DNA of 12,726 nucleotides, from the NCBI GenBank assembly GCA_003208695.1, contig QCVY01000024.1, positions 1-12,726 on the forward strand, read 5' to 3'. The position numbers were made by a program, and so were the translations under genes. The notes below the pieces were generated by a model. That model had not been told where the DNA came from, ran no database searches, and worked only from the letters and a program-made list of their open reading frames with translations. This stretch comes from Prochlorococcus sp. AG-686-P16. Its GTDB lineage: Bacteria; Cyanobacteriota; Cyanobacteriia; PCC-6307; Cyanobiaceae. Every line of letters starts with the position of its first letter. Positions within the stretch are counted from its first letter, which is position 1. This document shows, piece after piece, positions 4,736-11,712 of this stretch.

Positions 4736-4760
4736 GATTTAAATTGAAAAAAAAATCAAG
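4733..4760. repeat. Second inverted repeat before the terminator
   Basis: CTTGATTT (4733-4740) and AAATCAAG (4753-4760) are perfect reverse complements. The pair shares three bases with the terminator stem, so the two hairpins are mutually exclusive. Confidence 0.45.
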
Positions 4761-4766
4761 TGATAT

Positions 4767-4901
4767 TTAAAGCTTAGACTTCTCATCAAATTTAGTTTGC
4801 AGTTTTGCTGCTTTGTGCAGTAAACCTACCGCTTCTTTTCTTCCAGTTGCAATTGAAGCTTGATGCAATAGATCTGCATATTTTTTGTTTAGTTTTTTCA
4901 T
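4767..4901 (-). CDS. Small charged soluble protein, 44 aa
   Basis: The frame starts MKKLNKKYADLLHQASIATG, continues RKEAVGLLHKAAKLQTKF and ends DEKSKL. It is rich in Lys, Ala, Leu and Glu, predicts two amphipathic helices separated near TGRKE, and has no membrane segment. GC content is higher than in the flanks and a strong terminator follows, so this is very likely a real single-gene transcript. I recognise no family. The repeated pattern LLH-x2-(A/S) (LLHQAS, LLHKAA) in the two halves hints at a helical hairpin of two similar repeats. Confidence 0.75.
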   Translation of the reverse strand: MKKLNKKYADLLHQASIATGRKEAVGLLHKAAKLQTKFDEKSKL

Positions 4902-5413
4902 TAAATTTGTTATGTAATTAATTCAGGCTTGATAAGGGATATAAGCATATATGTTTAATCTAATTGATAGATCAAAATAACTTATTTATTTCAAAATTTT
5001 GACTCTTGCAAATGGGATTCTTGTTAGAAATTCTTTAGCTTGGTCAATATAAATTAATCTTATCTCTACCTGAGATAGAATAATTATATCATGATTCCAT
5101 TTATAACTGTGATTTGAGTTGGCCTTGATAATTCATAGTCAAAAATTCAATAGAATTATTAGGATTAATATTTATAAAAAAGGCAATTTTTTAATGTTTA
5201 TAAATCCATAACCACTTCATATAAATATTAAAAAAAAATCTACAGAACTTAAATAGCCCTAGATTAATATATTCCAGATCATAATTAAGTGGCTTTTTTA
5301 TATTCTTTTTCTTTTTTTGTAGTAAACAAATTCTTACCCCTTGTTATTCTGGAAATAATTATGAGTAACTTAATTTATTAAAAAAAACCTCATTTAACAT
5401 GAATTTTAACTAA
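4902..5413. other. Gene-free stretch
   Basis: No supported reading frame on either strand; the longest is a T-rich, hydrophobic 30-codon GTG frame ending near 5381. A 6-bp inverted repeat TATCTC-TACCT-GAGATA lies near 5070. No repeat or RNA gene is recognised. The strand content looks like ordinary spacer until the promoter at 5414. Confidence 0.4.
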
Positions 5414-5419
5414 TATAAT
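5414..5419 (+). promoter_or_regulatory. TATAAT -10 element for a very short transcript
   Basis: A perfect -10 hexamer lies six bases before GGGTCAGC, where the hairpin unit begins. No good -35 is seen. Confidence 0.4.
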
Positions 5420-5424
5420 TTTAG

Positions 5425-5469
5425 GGTCAGCTAGTAGGGATACAGGCTGACTCTTTTAATTTTTTTTTT
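5425..5469 (+). ncRNA. Short hairpin RNA or terminator sharing its loop with the 1.5-kb ncRNA
   Basis: GGGTCAGC (5424-5431) pairs with GCTGACTC (5446-5453), including one G-T wobble, and is followed by TTTTAATTTTTTTTT. The loop region contains CTAGTAGGGATAC. GCTAGTAGGGATRC also occurs in the minus-strand terminator at 1491-1528, while the flanking stem bases differ. With a TATAAT directly upstream, the unit could be a ~45-nt RNA. With no gene ending nearby, a plain terminator has little to terminate. Confidence 0.45.
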
Positions 5470-5682
5470 AATAATATAAGATATTTCTAAGAAATTTAAA
5501 CTCCCAATATATGCAAACGCAGAGTATCTTTTCATCTATTTTTCTTTATTTTTTAAATAGCTTTAAGAATCAATTTCAAGCAGTCTAATATTTAACTAAA
5601 TTTTTATTTTTAGAAACTAGGATAAATACTCTTTTTATTTAAGTAAATAATTGCTATTAATAAATTAAATAAAAAAATAGTT
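5470..5682. other. Spacer, no convincing feature
   Basis: A 25-codon plus-strand frame at 5511-5588 (starting MQTQSIFSSIFLYF) is the only candidate and is unsupported. Confidence 0.3.
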
Positions 5683-5847
5683 ATGTCATTCACTACTTAC
5701 TATATGCATTTGATTTTTGCGAGTATTCCATCCTTATTGAGTTCTGATTTGATACTTTATATTTTACCAGTTCTAACTGTTTCAATATTATTCTTTAGCT
5801 TCAAAATAATGTTTTATAAAGCTCCAAAATTGAGAGTAGCTAAATAA
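5683..5847 (+). CDS. Small hydrophobic membrane protein, 54 aa
   Basis: The frame starts MSFTTYYMHLIFASIPSLL. A long hydrophobic segment (SDLILYILPVLTVSILFFSF) follows, then a short basic tail, KAPKLRVAK. One membrane helix is certain and a second, shorter one at residues 7-20 is possible. The stop codon is eight bases before the TTG start of the methyltransferase gene, so the two are probably co-transcribed. There is no strong Shine-Dalgarno sequence. No family is recognised. Whether it is functionally linked to the methyltransferase cannot be said from sequence. Confidence 0.62.
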   Translation: MSFTTYYMHLIFASIPSLLSSDLILYILPVLTVSILFFSFKIMFYKAPKLRVAK

Positions 5848-5855
5848 AAACTATT

Positions 5856-6479
5856 TTGGACAATAGACTTTTTTTTCCTGCCACTGAGAGAAATAGAGAT
5901 TCTATAGGAGAAGTATTATCAAGAACTCTTCTAACAAGAGGTTATATTTTAGAAATTGGTAGCGGTAGTGGAGAGCATGGAGTTATATTTCAAAAATGCT
6001 TCCCGGAAATAACTTGGCAATCAAGCGATCCTGAACTAACTCATAGAAAAAGTATTAGTTCTTGGATTGATCATGAAGAATTAAATTTTAAAATGCCTCA
6101 ACCTTTAGATATTGATGTGGAGAAAATTCCTTGGAAAATACCATCCGAATTACTGCTTTCTATTCAAGGAATTATATCTATCAATATGATTCATATAGCA
6201 TCCTGGAACTGTACAAAATCACTATTCAAAGAGTCGGGCAAATTATTAAAAATTGGACAATTTTTGATGTTGTATGGACCATTTAAATTTGGTAATATGC
6301 ATATAAGTCAAAGCAATGAATTATTTGATAGTTCCTTAAAAATACAAAATAAATCATGGGGTGTTAGAGATTTAGGAGAAGTAAGTGAAGAAGCTACCAA
6401 TCATGGTTTCATTGAAGAGGATCTTATTCGAATGCCAGCTAATAACTTTTCTGTAATTTACAGGAAAGTTTCTTTTTAA
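5856..6479 (+). CDS. DUF938 family class I SAM-dependent methyltransferase
   Basis: The 207-residue protein begins MDNRLFFPATERNRDSIGEV, the standard opening of DUF938 proteins (M-D-x-R-L-x-x-PAxERNRDPI). Residues 32-41 (LEIGSGSGEH) are motif I, the S-adenosylmethionine-binding glycine loop, and SSDPEL (56-61) gives the acidic residue that normally holds the ribose. INMIHIASW (109-117) corresponds to the motif IV region. The LMLYGPF and final VIYRK segments are also family-like. The substrate is unknown. The start is TTG at 5856: it places the family N-terminus exactly and no ATG is available. The small membrane protein gene lies eight bases upstream. Full length for the family. Confidence 0.88.
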   Translation: MDNRLFFPATERNRDSIGEVLSRTLLTRGYILEIGSGSGEHGVIFQKCFPEITWQSSDPELTHRKSISSWIDHEELNFKMPQPLDIDVEKIPWKIPSELLLSIQGIISINMIHIASWNCTKSLFKESGKLLKIGQFLMLYGPFKFGNMHISQSNELFDSSLKIQNKSWGVRDLGEVSEEATNHGFIEEDLIRMPANNFSVIYRKVSF

Positions 6480-6600
6480 AAGGATTCTAAATAAATTTTT
6501 CTGTAAATTTAGAAAGATTAAAAATTCAAGAATTTAATATATAGACTCTATTAATTTATTTAATTATTTTTCATCACTTTCAATATCTTTTTAAAAGAAA

Positions 6601-6762
6601 CTATCTTGATAACTTTCTGCTCCATTCTTTATGCTTCTCATCTAAATCTGAGACTTTATCTCCTAAACTTAGCTGCTTTTCTAATAATTGCACTTTGGTA
6701 AGTGTTACCTCCTCAGAATAAAACTTGATTGGCTGATTACCGTGTAGATTGTCTCCGCTCAT
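6601..6762 (-). CDS. Small charged protein, 53 aa
   Basis: The frame starts MSGDNLHGNQPIKFYSEEV, then TLTKVQLLEKQLSLGDKVSD, and ends LDEKHKEWSRKLSR. The second half is a strongly charged heptad-like helix, so a short coiled coil is plausible. It is hydrophilic, without Cys. The composition is clearly coding rather than spacer-like. It lies downstream of the desaturase on the same strand, with 116 bases between them. I recognise no named family; it resembles conserved small proteins of marine picocyanobacteria. Confidence 0.76.
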   Translation of the reverse strand: MSGDNLHGNQPIKFYSEEVTLTKVQLLEKQLSLGDKVSDLDEKHKEWSRKLSR

Positions 6763-6878
6763 AATTTAAAAAATAGAAACTAGTTTTCAATTAACTATTT
6801 AGGATAAGAGAGACTTGATTTCTAATTCTTTTATATTATTTTCAGATTTGCGTAAATTAATGTGATATTTGATTAGTT

Positions 6879-8057
6879 TCAAAAAGTGGTTTTGAGCTTT
6901 TTTTTGTAAGAAGATTGCCAAATATATCTTCCTTCCTCAACATCTGATCTAACAGCAATACAATTACAAGCAATATTCCATAGAGCTTTATGTATTGGGT
7001 CTGGATTAAAAAGGTAGGCTTTATTGAATGCTTTTCTTATAGCAAGAGTAGCCTTCGTTGCATGATAGTGAGGAATAGTTGGGCATACATGATGAACTAC
7101 GTGACTTGAACCAATATTATGATGAAGAGTATTAATAATCTTCCCATAAGGCCTATCAATGGAAAGGAAGGCTCCTCTCATAAAAGAAAATTCTGAATTA
7201 GAGAGGTGTGGAACATCTGAATCTGTATGGTGAAGCCAAGTATATATAACTAACCAACAATTTACTACTAATAAGGGTCCTATATACATTCCAATTATCG
7301 GAAAGACTCCATGTTTTATAACAAAAATAATAAGTCCAATTATTACTGCAGCTACACCAATATCTGAAATCCAAACTTTCTTAGCCCATAAAGCAGGCCA
7401 CAATGTCTTAGAAAAAGGTTTCCTTGGCCAAAAATGATTTGAAGTTCCATATTTTAGACCACCTGTACTTCCAGATAATAAGTAAGCAGGCCAACCAAAA
7501 ATAAGATGTAGAACTAGTTGGAGAATTCCATACTTAGTTTTGCCTAATTTACTTGAGAAAGATAGTTCCTTTTCACCTCCAGTTTTTTCGCTAATTCCAT
7601 TCCCATCAATAACTATTGGGACGTGAGTTTCTCCATTAGTTATATGATTGGTGAAACGATGATGGACTGCATGTGAACGTTGCCAAGAGAAATATGGAAC
7701 CAATAATAATGAATGAAGTAAATATCCAGTAATGGTTTCCAAAATCTTATTTTTCGAGAAGGCTCCATGACCACATTCGTGGGCAATTACCCAAAAACCC
7801 ATCGCAGTAGTTCCTGACAAAAATGCATAAATAATCCAAATCGGGATCATTCTCTGACTAAAAGGAATTGTTAATCCTATTGCTATAACAATTGCCTGAA
7901 TAATGATTGATTGTAAAAGATAGCCTAATGAAGTTATTGTTTGAGGTTTAAAGCAGTTATCTGGAATAACACTTTGAAACTCTTTCATGCTTGGAATATC
8001 ACTCATTTTTATTGCAAGTGCTTGACCTTTGAGGCCAGAAAAATTAATATTGCTCAA
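6879..8057 (-). CDS. Acyl-lipid desaturase (delta-12/omega-3 type)
   Basis: A membrane di-iron fatty acid desaturase that introduces cis double bonds into acyl chains of membrane lipids, drawing electrons from ferredoxin in cyanobacteria. The three histidine boxes are HECGH (93-97), HAVHH (129-133) and HVVHH (319-323). Family signatures FTNHITNGETHVP, YTWLHHTDSDVPH, TLHHNIGSSHVVHH and PHYHA are intact, with membrane pairs around 45-90 and 235-275. At 392 residues it is full length. The listed start is TTG; residues before the first ATG (Met18 at 8006) read as coding (GLKGQALAIK), so I keep it, but 8006 is a sound alternative. It belongs to the delta-12/omega-3 (DesA/DesB-like) branch, not delta-9. 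The exact regiospecificity cannot be read. Desaturation and HLIPs both serve membrane stress tolerance. Confidence 0.93.
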   Translation of the reverse strand: MSNINFSGLKGQALAIKMSDIPSMKEFQSVIPDNCFKPQTITSLGYLLQSIIIQAIVIAIGLTIPFSQRMIPIWIIYAFLSGTTAMGFWVIAHECGHGAFSKNKILETITGYLLHSLLLVPYFSWQRSHAVHHRFTNHITNGETHVPIVIDGNGISEKTGGEKELSFSSKLGKTKYGILQLVLHLIFGWPAYLLSGSTGGLKYGTSNHFWPRKPFSKTLWPALWAKKVWISDIGVAAVIIGLIIFVIKHGVFPIIGMYIGPLLVVNCWLVIYTWLHHTDSDVPHLSNSEFSFMRGAFLSIDRPYGKIINTLHHNIGSSHVVHHVCPTIPHYHATKATLAIRKAFNKAYLFNPDPIHKALWNIACNCIAVRSDVEEGRYIWQSSYKKKLKTTF

Positions 8058-8256
8058 ATTATTTTGGGTGGGGATTTAGTTTTAAATAAATTTTTATTTA
8101 TATATTTATTATCCATCAAAGATTCTTTTTATGAAAGTAATATGTAGTGTCAAATGTTCAAATAGTATTAATTAGGGCATATTTTTGAACATTGATAAAT
8201 ATTTTCAAAACTTTATAAGTTGTAAATTCTTAGTGATTAATAAAAAAAATTATTTT

Positions 8257-8403
8257 ATGGCAACCAATAAAACTAAATATAGAAATAAAGTAGAAGTAAT
8301 CGCAAAGGCAGAAAGAGGTAAGATCAAACCAGTATTTAGCCATCTTAAAAATCTGATTTTTCTATTAATTAACTTTACCAATTTTTTAATAGGACTAATC
8401 TAA
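8257..8403 (+). CDS. Small protein with C-terminal membrane helix, 48 aa
   Basis: The frame starts MATNKTKYRNKVEVIAKAER, a strongly basic soluble part (residues 1-32, ending KIKPVFSHLK), and ends in a hydrophobic helix NLIFLLINFTNFLIGLI. This is a tail-anchored layout with the positive part facing the cytoplasm. The ATG at 8257 is preferred: the in-frame upstream ATG at 8185 would add a spacer-like leader. It is divergent from the desaturase and convergent with the SRAP gene. The family is not recognised. Coding-like composition in the first half (AKAERGKIKP) supports it. Confidence 0.65.
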   Translation: MATNKTKYRNKVEVIAKAERGKIKPVFSHLKNLIFLLINFTNFLIGLI

Positions 8404-8472
8404 ACCTATTGAAGCCCCAATCCTCTAACAAATAAATTTAATAAATTTCAATAACAAAAAATATTTAATATT

Positions 8473-9117
8473 TTAAATTTTAAATAAATTCATCTGATCA
8501 TTAGGTTTATTATTCAATTCTTCTTTTATCCATCCAGAAGATGACCATTCCATCATTATGGGGATTAACCCTTTCAATTCATCAGCATCCTTAACCTGTT
8601 CAGTCCATTGTTCTTCGTATCCATTAGGAACAATAACTGGCATACGATGATGTAAAGGTTTTATTAAATCATTTGGTTCAGTTGTTAAAATGCAGCAACT
8701 TTCTAACTCTGCTCCATCATGTGAAGACCATTTACTCCAAATCCCTCCTAACCAAAAAGTTTCATAATTCTCTTTCCTAATGCGATAGGTTTTTTCAAAA
8801 AACCCACTTGCAGGTATTAAACATCTTTTATGTTTCCAACTTCCACTAAATAATTTTTTATCTTCCACAGTTTCTGATCTCGCATTAAATGGTCTGGGTC
8901 TCCCTTTATCAAATGGATCTTTAGCCCAAGGTGATATAAAACCCCATGACATAAAAGTAGTCTGAATTTTTCCTTCATTTTTAATTACAAGGACTGGATC
9001 AGTAGGTCTAATTAAATTCTGAGTCTCGTATTTATTATCAAGACCACTGGGATAGTCTTGTTTTAAAACTTTTGGTAACTTATCAAATTTAGTTTTAAGT
9101 TCAAATCTTCCGCACAT
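8473..9117 (-). CDS. SOS response-associated peptidase (SRAP, YedK/HMCES family)
   Basis: SRAP proteins crosslink to abasic sites in single-stranded DNA through the N-terminal cysteine, shielding the lesion during replication. The key residues are present: Cys2 (MCGRFEL; Met1 must be removed so Cys becomes the N-terminus), Asn78 in the NARSE motif (78-82), Glu108 in IPASGFFE, and His156 in LHHRMPVI. The aromatic WGFISPWA segment is also typical. At 214 residues it is full length. Start ATG 9117 is fixed by the Cys2 requirement. It follows the HAD hydrolase after 53 bases on the same strand and may share its transcript. The name reflects bacterial SOS co-occurrence; no LexA box was seen here. 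Confidence 0.95.
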   Translation of the reverse strand: MCGRFELKTKFDKLPKVLKQDYPSGLDNKYETQNLIRPTDPVLVIKNEGKIQTTFMSWGFISPWAKDPFDKGRPRPFNARSETVEDKKLFSGSWKHKRCLIPASGFFEKTYRIRKENYETFWLGGIWSKWSSHDGAELESCCILTTEPNDLIKPLHHRMPVIVPNGYEEQWTEQVKDADELKGLIPIMMEWSSSGWIKEELNNKPNDQMNLFKI

Positions 9118-9170
9118 ATTAAATTTTAAGGTTTGGTTTATAAATATTATTGGAAATTTATTTGATTGAT

Positions 9171-9848
9171 TTAAAATCCTTTATATAACTTTAAATAATA
9201 AATAATTTCTGATAACTCATTAATTTTTTGAATCTTTTCTTGGTTAAATTCATTAATTAATTTATTTAGTATCTCAATATCTTTGGAAAAAAACATTAAA
9301 TTACATTCCGCTTTTAGTCCTGAGATAGATCCTGCATATGAGTCCTCTATTACCCATGATTTCCTTGGATCGATATCCAATATTTTTAATGCTCTCAAAT
9401 AGGGATCAGGTGAAGGCTTGCCATTAGAAATAAATTTATCATCTCCAAGAACCTTTGTCTTGAATAAATTTAACCAGGGATTTACAGAGCTTTTGATTTT
9501 AAAACTTTCACTACTACTACTTGTTACCAAAGCAATAGGTAATTTTGTATTTATACAAAATTTGATTAATTCTATTGCTCCTTTAAAAGGTTTTGCTTTA
9601 GTGAGCACTTTATCTACTTTTAATTTTTGAGTAATGAGTAATTCTTCTATTGAGCTTTCTATATTCATCCATTTAAGGACTTTTTTTGCGCAATCTACTC
9701 TTCTTCTTCCCTTTAATTCTAATAATTTATCGTTTGGTAAATAGTGATTATATTCTTTTGCGGTTTCACTCCAGGCATTAGCTAGTATTGGCTCTGTATC
9801 TAATAACACACCATCTAAATCAAAAAGAATTGCTTCTGGGAATTCCAT
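9171..9848 (-). CDS. HAD superfamily phosphatase (subfamily IA)
   Basis: The 225-residue protein carries all four HAD motifs: motif I DLDGVLLDTEP with nucleophile Asp10 and Asp12, motif II VTSSS (108-112), the motif III lysine Lys144 in GKPSPDPY, and motif IV IEDSYAGSISGLKA with Glu168 and Asp169. The cap domain is alpha-helical and inserted after motif I (about 17-85), placing it in subfamily IA with beta-phosphoglucomutase- and phosphoglycolate phosphatase-like enzymes. It removes phosphate from a small metabolite; DTEP and GRRR near residue 47 favour a sugar-phosphate or related substrate, but the exact one cannot be told. The C-terminal ~30 residues are Lys/Ile/Asn-rich and less conserved in appearance. 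It is upstream of the SRAP gene. Confidence 0.9.
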   Translation of the reverse strand: MEFPEAILFDLDGVLLDTEPILANAWSETAKEYNHYLPNDKLLELKGRRRVDCAKKVLKWMNIESSIEELLITQKLKVDKVLTKAKPFKGAIELIKFCINTKLPIALVTSSSSESFKIKSSVNPWLNLFKTKVLGDDKFISNGKPSPDPYLRALKILDIDPRKSWVIEDSYAGSISGLKAECNLMFFSKDIEILNKLINEFNQEKIQKINELSEIIYYLKLYKGF

Positions 9849-9962
9849 CTTTTGTAGAAATATTTTTAGATAAACTTTTATTTAATATAGTCTTAATTTT
9901 TATTTCGGGATTTAATTACTTTTTTTCTTTAAATAATAATATTTTAGAAATTTGGATTAATT

Positions 9963-10094
9963 TCATAAGCCGCGAACGTATCTTTTAGACGATACTGATT
10001 GCTTACGAGGCTTTACTAATATTGGCAAAATAATAACTCCGGCAGTAAAAAAACATAATGGAGCAACGACCATGAGTATAGATTCTAGAGACAT
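9963..10094 (-). CDS. Small membrane protein, 43 aa
   Basis: The frame starts MSLESILMVVAPLCFFTAGV, continues IILPILVKPRKQSVSSK and ends RYVRGL. One long hydrophobic helix (about residues 5-27) is followed by a strongly basic tail, the classic inside-positive anchor. The layout matches the 33-aa gene at 1181 (MSLD... helix, basic end). The lower A+T of the tail codons supports coding. It stands upstream of the HAD gene on the same strand, about 115 bases away. No family is recognised. Confidence 0.65.
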   Translation of the reverse strand: MSLESILMVVAPLCFFTAGVIILPILVKPRKQSVSSKRYVRGL

Positions 10095-10290
10095 TAATTT
10101 ATCTACAAATTTATCTTACAAATAGCAGTAATTATTTTTTTAGTCATGCGTATTTATATCTAATAAGTCCATATCTTTACAACTTTATATATTGTTAAGC
10201 AAAAGCGAAAAAAAGATTAAATATGAGAAGTTTTTTAGATTTATATCCTAGATAACACCCAGATAAACTTAATTAAGGTAAGGATTTTTT
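10095..10290. other. Divergent spacer
   Basis: It should hold the promoters of the 43-aa gene (minus) and the 47-aa gene (plus). AAGGTAAGGA at 10275-10284 is the ribosome binding site of the latter. No other feature is seen. Confidence 0.4.
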
Positions 10291-10434
10291 ATGAATGAAG
10301 CTAAAAAATGGATGTTAATGACTTACTATTGTCCGACTCATGGTGATGCAGGAAAAGTAGAACCTATACAAGTCACAAGGCAAGAAATTTCTAATAACTT
10401 ATTTGATAAGTCTAAATCTAAAAAGGAAATTTAA
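10291..10434 (+). CDS. Small soluble protein, 47 aa
   Basis: The frame starts MNEAKKWMLMTYYCPTHGD, continues AGKVEPIQVTRQEISNN and ends LFDKSKSKKEI. A purine-rich ribosome binding site (AAGGTAAGGA) precedes the ATG. CPTHGD has the look of a metal- or ligand-binding turn (Cys14, His17, Asp19), but a single Cys-His pair is too little to call. The tail is lysine-rich. The composition is clearly coding. The glutamine-riboswitch unit begins about 30 bases downstream and has its own promoter, so this is a separate transcript. No named family is recognised. Confidence 0.78.
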   Translation: MNEAKKWMLMTYYCPTHGDAGKVEPIQVTRQEISNNLFDKSKSKKEI

Positions 10435-10466
10435 TTGCCTAAATTTCTAAAACAAGTAAGCAAAGT

Positions 10467-10495
10467 TTGACAGGAATAGATATAAAAACTATTAA
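10467..10495 (+). promoter_or_regulatory. Consensus promoter of the riboswitch gene
   Basis: A perfect -35 TTGACA (10467-10472) is followed after exactly 17 bp by TATTAA (10490-10495). This predicts a start site near 10502, at the edge of the NtcA-type palindrome. It is the best promoter in the window. Confidence 0.65.
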
Positions 10496-10500
10496 TAGAG

Positions 10501-10516
10501 TGTAAATTTAATTACA
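10501..10516 (+). promoter_or_regulatory. NtcA-type palindrome on the predicted start site
   Basis: TGTAAATTTAATTACA has the form TGTA-N8-TACA, the extended binding consensus of NtcA, the global nitrogen regulator of cyanobacteria. It lies on the predicted +1 and initially transcribed bases, not at the -41 position of activated promoters, so repression is the inferred mode. The core GTA-N8-TAC alone occurs by chance in such DNA; the longer match and its position give it weight. Confidence 0.55.
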
Positions 10517-10519
10517 AAA

Positions 10520-10578
10520 ACGTCCATCTGCTTTAGTAGAACGCAGTATGGCTCAAACCAAAAGACGGGGGCTTGAGT
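10520..10578 (+). promoter_or_regulatory. Glutamine riboswitch-like leader (glnA / Downstream-peptide class)
   Basis: The leader follows the order of the cyanobacterial glutamine-aptamer motifs: CGTCCATC (10521-10528), a small hairpin TCTGC-TTTA-GTAGA (10527-10540), then ACGCAGTATGG (compare ACGGAAGUAGG), then ACCAAAAGACG (compare ACCGAAGGAACG). CGTC (10521-10524) can pair with GACG (10564-10567), the closing helix. CTCAA (10552-10556) can pair with TTGAG (10573-10577), enclosing GACG and so forming a pseudoknot. The motif comparison is from memory. A 10-codon frame at 10548-10580 lies inside it. A ribosome binding site and a 34-aa gene follow. Confidence 0.62.
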
Positions 10579-10597
10579 AATTTTAGGAGTCTGCAAT

Positions 10598-10702
10598 ATG
10601 GTTAACATTTATTTTAATGGTAAATCATTTGTTTATAGCAAAGTAATTAATAACAAATTTATAAAGTTAACCTATAGAGGTTTAAGTTACTCTCGTAAAT
10701 AA
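10598..10702 (+). CDS. Small protein with DUF4278-like core, 34 aa
   Basis: The frame starts MVNIYFNGKSFVYSKVIN and ends KLTYRGLSYSRK. LTYRGLSY matches the core of DUF4278, a short beta-rich cyanobacterial domain (L-x-YRG-x-x-Y), placed at the C-terminus here. A TAGGAG ribosome binding site (10584-10589) precedes the ATG by eight bases. Directly upstream are the glutamine-riboswitch-like leader, an NtcA-type site and a consensus promoter. The expected behaviour is repression by NtcA when nitrogen is short and expression when glutamine is plentiful. In other cyanobacteria, small proteins controlled this way (the GS inactivating factor IF17, and PirA, which binds PII) adjust nitrogen assimilation. 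A similar effector role here is inference; I cannot confirm homology to either. Confidence 0.75.
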   Translation: MVNIYFNGKSFVYSKVINNKFIKLTYRGLSYSRK

Positions 10703-10720
10703 ATTTAAGATCTTAAATTT
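10701..10720. repeat. Perfect 20-bp palindrome between convergent genes
   Basis: AAATTTAAGATCTTAAATTT is its own reverse complement. It overlaps the stop codon of the 34-aa gene and lies 15 bases before the end of the convergent LOG gene. It may help termination from both sides, although a loopless A+T palindrome is a poor classical terminator. Confidence 0.6.
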
Positions 10721-10734
10721 CATGAAACAAAAAA

Positions 10735-11625
10735 TTAAAAATTTAATTTGTTTTTTGATAATTTATTAGACTCAATTATTTCCCATGCTTCTGAAGCTGT
10801 ATCTGCATATTTAAAAATTTTTAAATCTTCTTCGGTAATAAGTCCGAAATCAGCAAGGAATTTAAAATTAATTAAATTATTCCAATATTTGCTGTCAAAT
10901 AAAATTATTGGAATTTCACTTTTCATTCCCGTTTGACGAAGAGTTAATAATTCAAATAATTCGTCTAGTGTCCCGAACCCTCCAGGAAAAAAAACAGCAG
11001 CAACAGAGCGCATTACAAAATGAATTTTGCGTAATGCGAAATAATTAAATTTAAAACAAAGTCCAGGAGTTATAAAAGAATTTGGCAATTGTTCATTCGG
11101 TAACTGTATGTTTAATCCTATAGACTTACAGTCTGCTTCAAAAGCGCCTCTATTTGCCGCCTCCATAATTCCTGGTCCTCCTCCTGTCACTATTACATGA
11201 GAATTGCATTTATCATCTTGATTATTTATTGAAGCTAGTTTTGAAAATTCTTTTGCAGAGTCGTAGTAATGACTCATAGAAAGTAAATTTTTTAACTTGT
11301 TAAATTTATTTTTTAATTTAATAGATTGAGGAAATTTTTCTAATAGTTTTTTTACTTCATCGATTTTGCTTTGAGCTGATGAGTCCTCGACAATTTTTGC
11401 ACCGCCAAAAACGATAATAGTTGAGATGATATTTTGTTCTTCTAGGACTAATTCAGGTTTAGTTATTTCTAGTAGCATTCTTACACCTCGCATTTCGTCA
11501 CGTCTAAGCAAATTAAGATCTTCCTGTGCAAGTTTGTAGGAATTTGAATCAAGTATTAAATTTAGATTTTTTTCTCTTTTATCAATATTATTGAGCTTTT
11601 TGAAGTCGTTTATATTCTTAATCAT
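10735..11625 (-). CDS. LOG family protein (TIGR00730-like Rossmann fold)
   Basis: The protein has the two hallmark motifs of the LOG (lysine-decarboxylase-like) family: GGGPGIMEAANRGA at 148-161 and PGGFGTLDELFE at 214-225, which together form the nucleotide-monophosphate binding site and contain the catalytic Arg/Glu pair. Characterised members are cytokinin riboside 5'-monophosphate or other nucleotide phosphoribohydrolases; none is a proven lysine decarboxylase. At 296 residues it is longer than plant-type LOGs (~190-210), with a ~65-residue helical N-terminal extension and an insertion around 85-130, as in the long bacterial form. The exact substrate is open. It is convergent with the 34-aa gene. 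Confidence 0.9.
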   Translation of the reverse strand: MIKNINDFKKLNNIDKREKNLNLILDSNSYKLAQEDLNLLRRDEMRGVRMLLEITKPELVLEEQNIISTIIVFGGAKIVEDSSAQSKIDEVKKLLEKFPQSIKLKNKFNKLKNLLSMSHYYDSAKEFSKLASINNQDDKCNSHVIVTGGGPGIMEAANRGAFEADCKSIGLNIQLPNEQLPNSFITPGLCFKFNYFALRKIHFVMRSVAAVFFPGGFGTLDELFELLTLRQTGMKSEIPIILFDSKYWNNLINFKFLADFGLITEEDLKIFKYADTASEAWEIIESNKLSKNKLNF

Positions 11626-11712
11626 GGATTCAAGAAAAAATATGTTTTGATATAAAATTGATCTTTTTAAAAATAGTTGATTTAAATAAATTAAATATAG
11701 TTTTTCCTGTAT

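Noticed and set aside
5289..5381. GTG-started hydrophobic 30-codon frame
   Set aside because: The hydrophobicity comes from T-rich DNA, and there is no ribosome binding site.
7941..8147. Plus-strand frame of 68 codons
   Set aside because: It is antisense to the 5' end of the desaturase gene, with no motif or independent support.
9418..9988. Two plus-strand frames of 66-70 codons
   Set aside because: They are antisense or overlapping shadows of the HAD phosphatase gene and its upstream spacer, hydrophobic and without family features.
10548..10580. Ten-codon frame MAQTKRRGLE inside the riboswitch-like leader
   Set aside because: It has no ribosome binding site and its bases coincide with the aptamer-like blocks and the pseudoknot arms, which explain the sequence better.
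10748..10936. Plus-strand frame of 62 codons
   Set aside because: It is antisense to the 3' end of the LOG-family gene.
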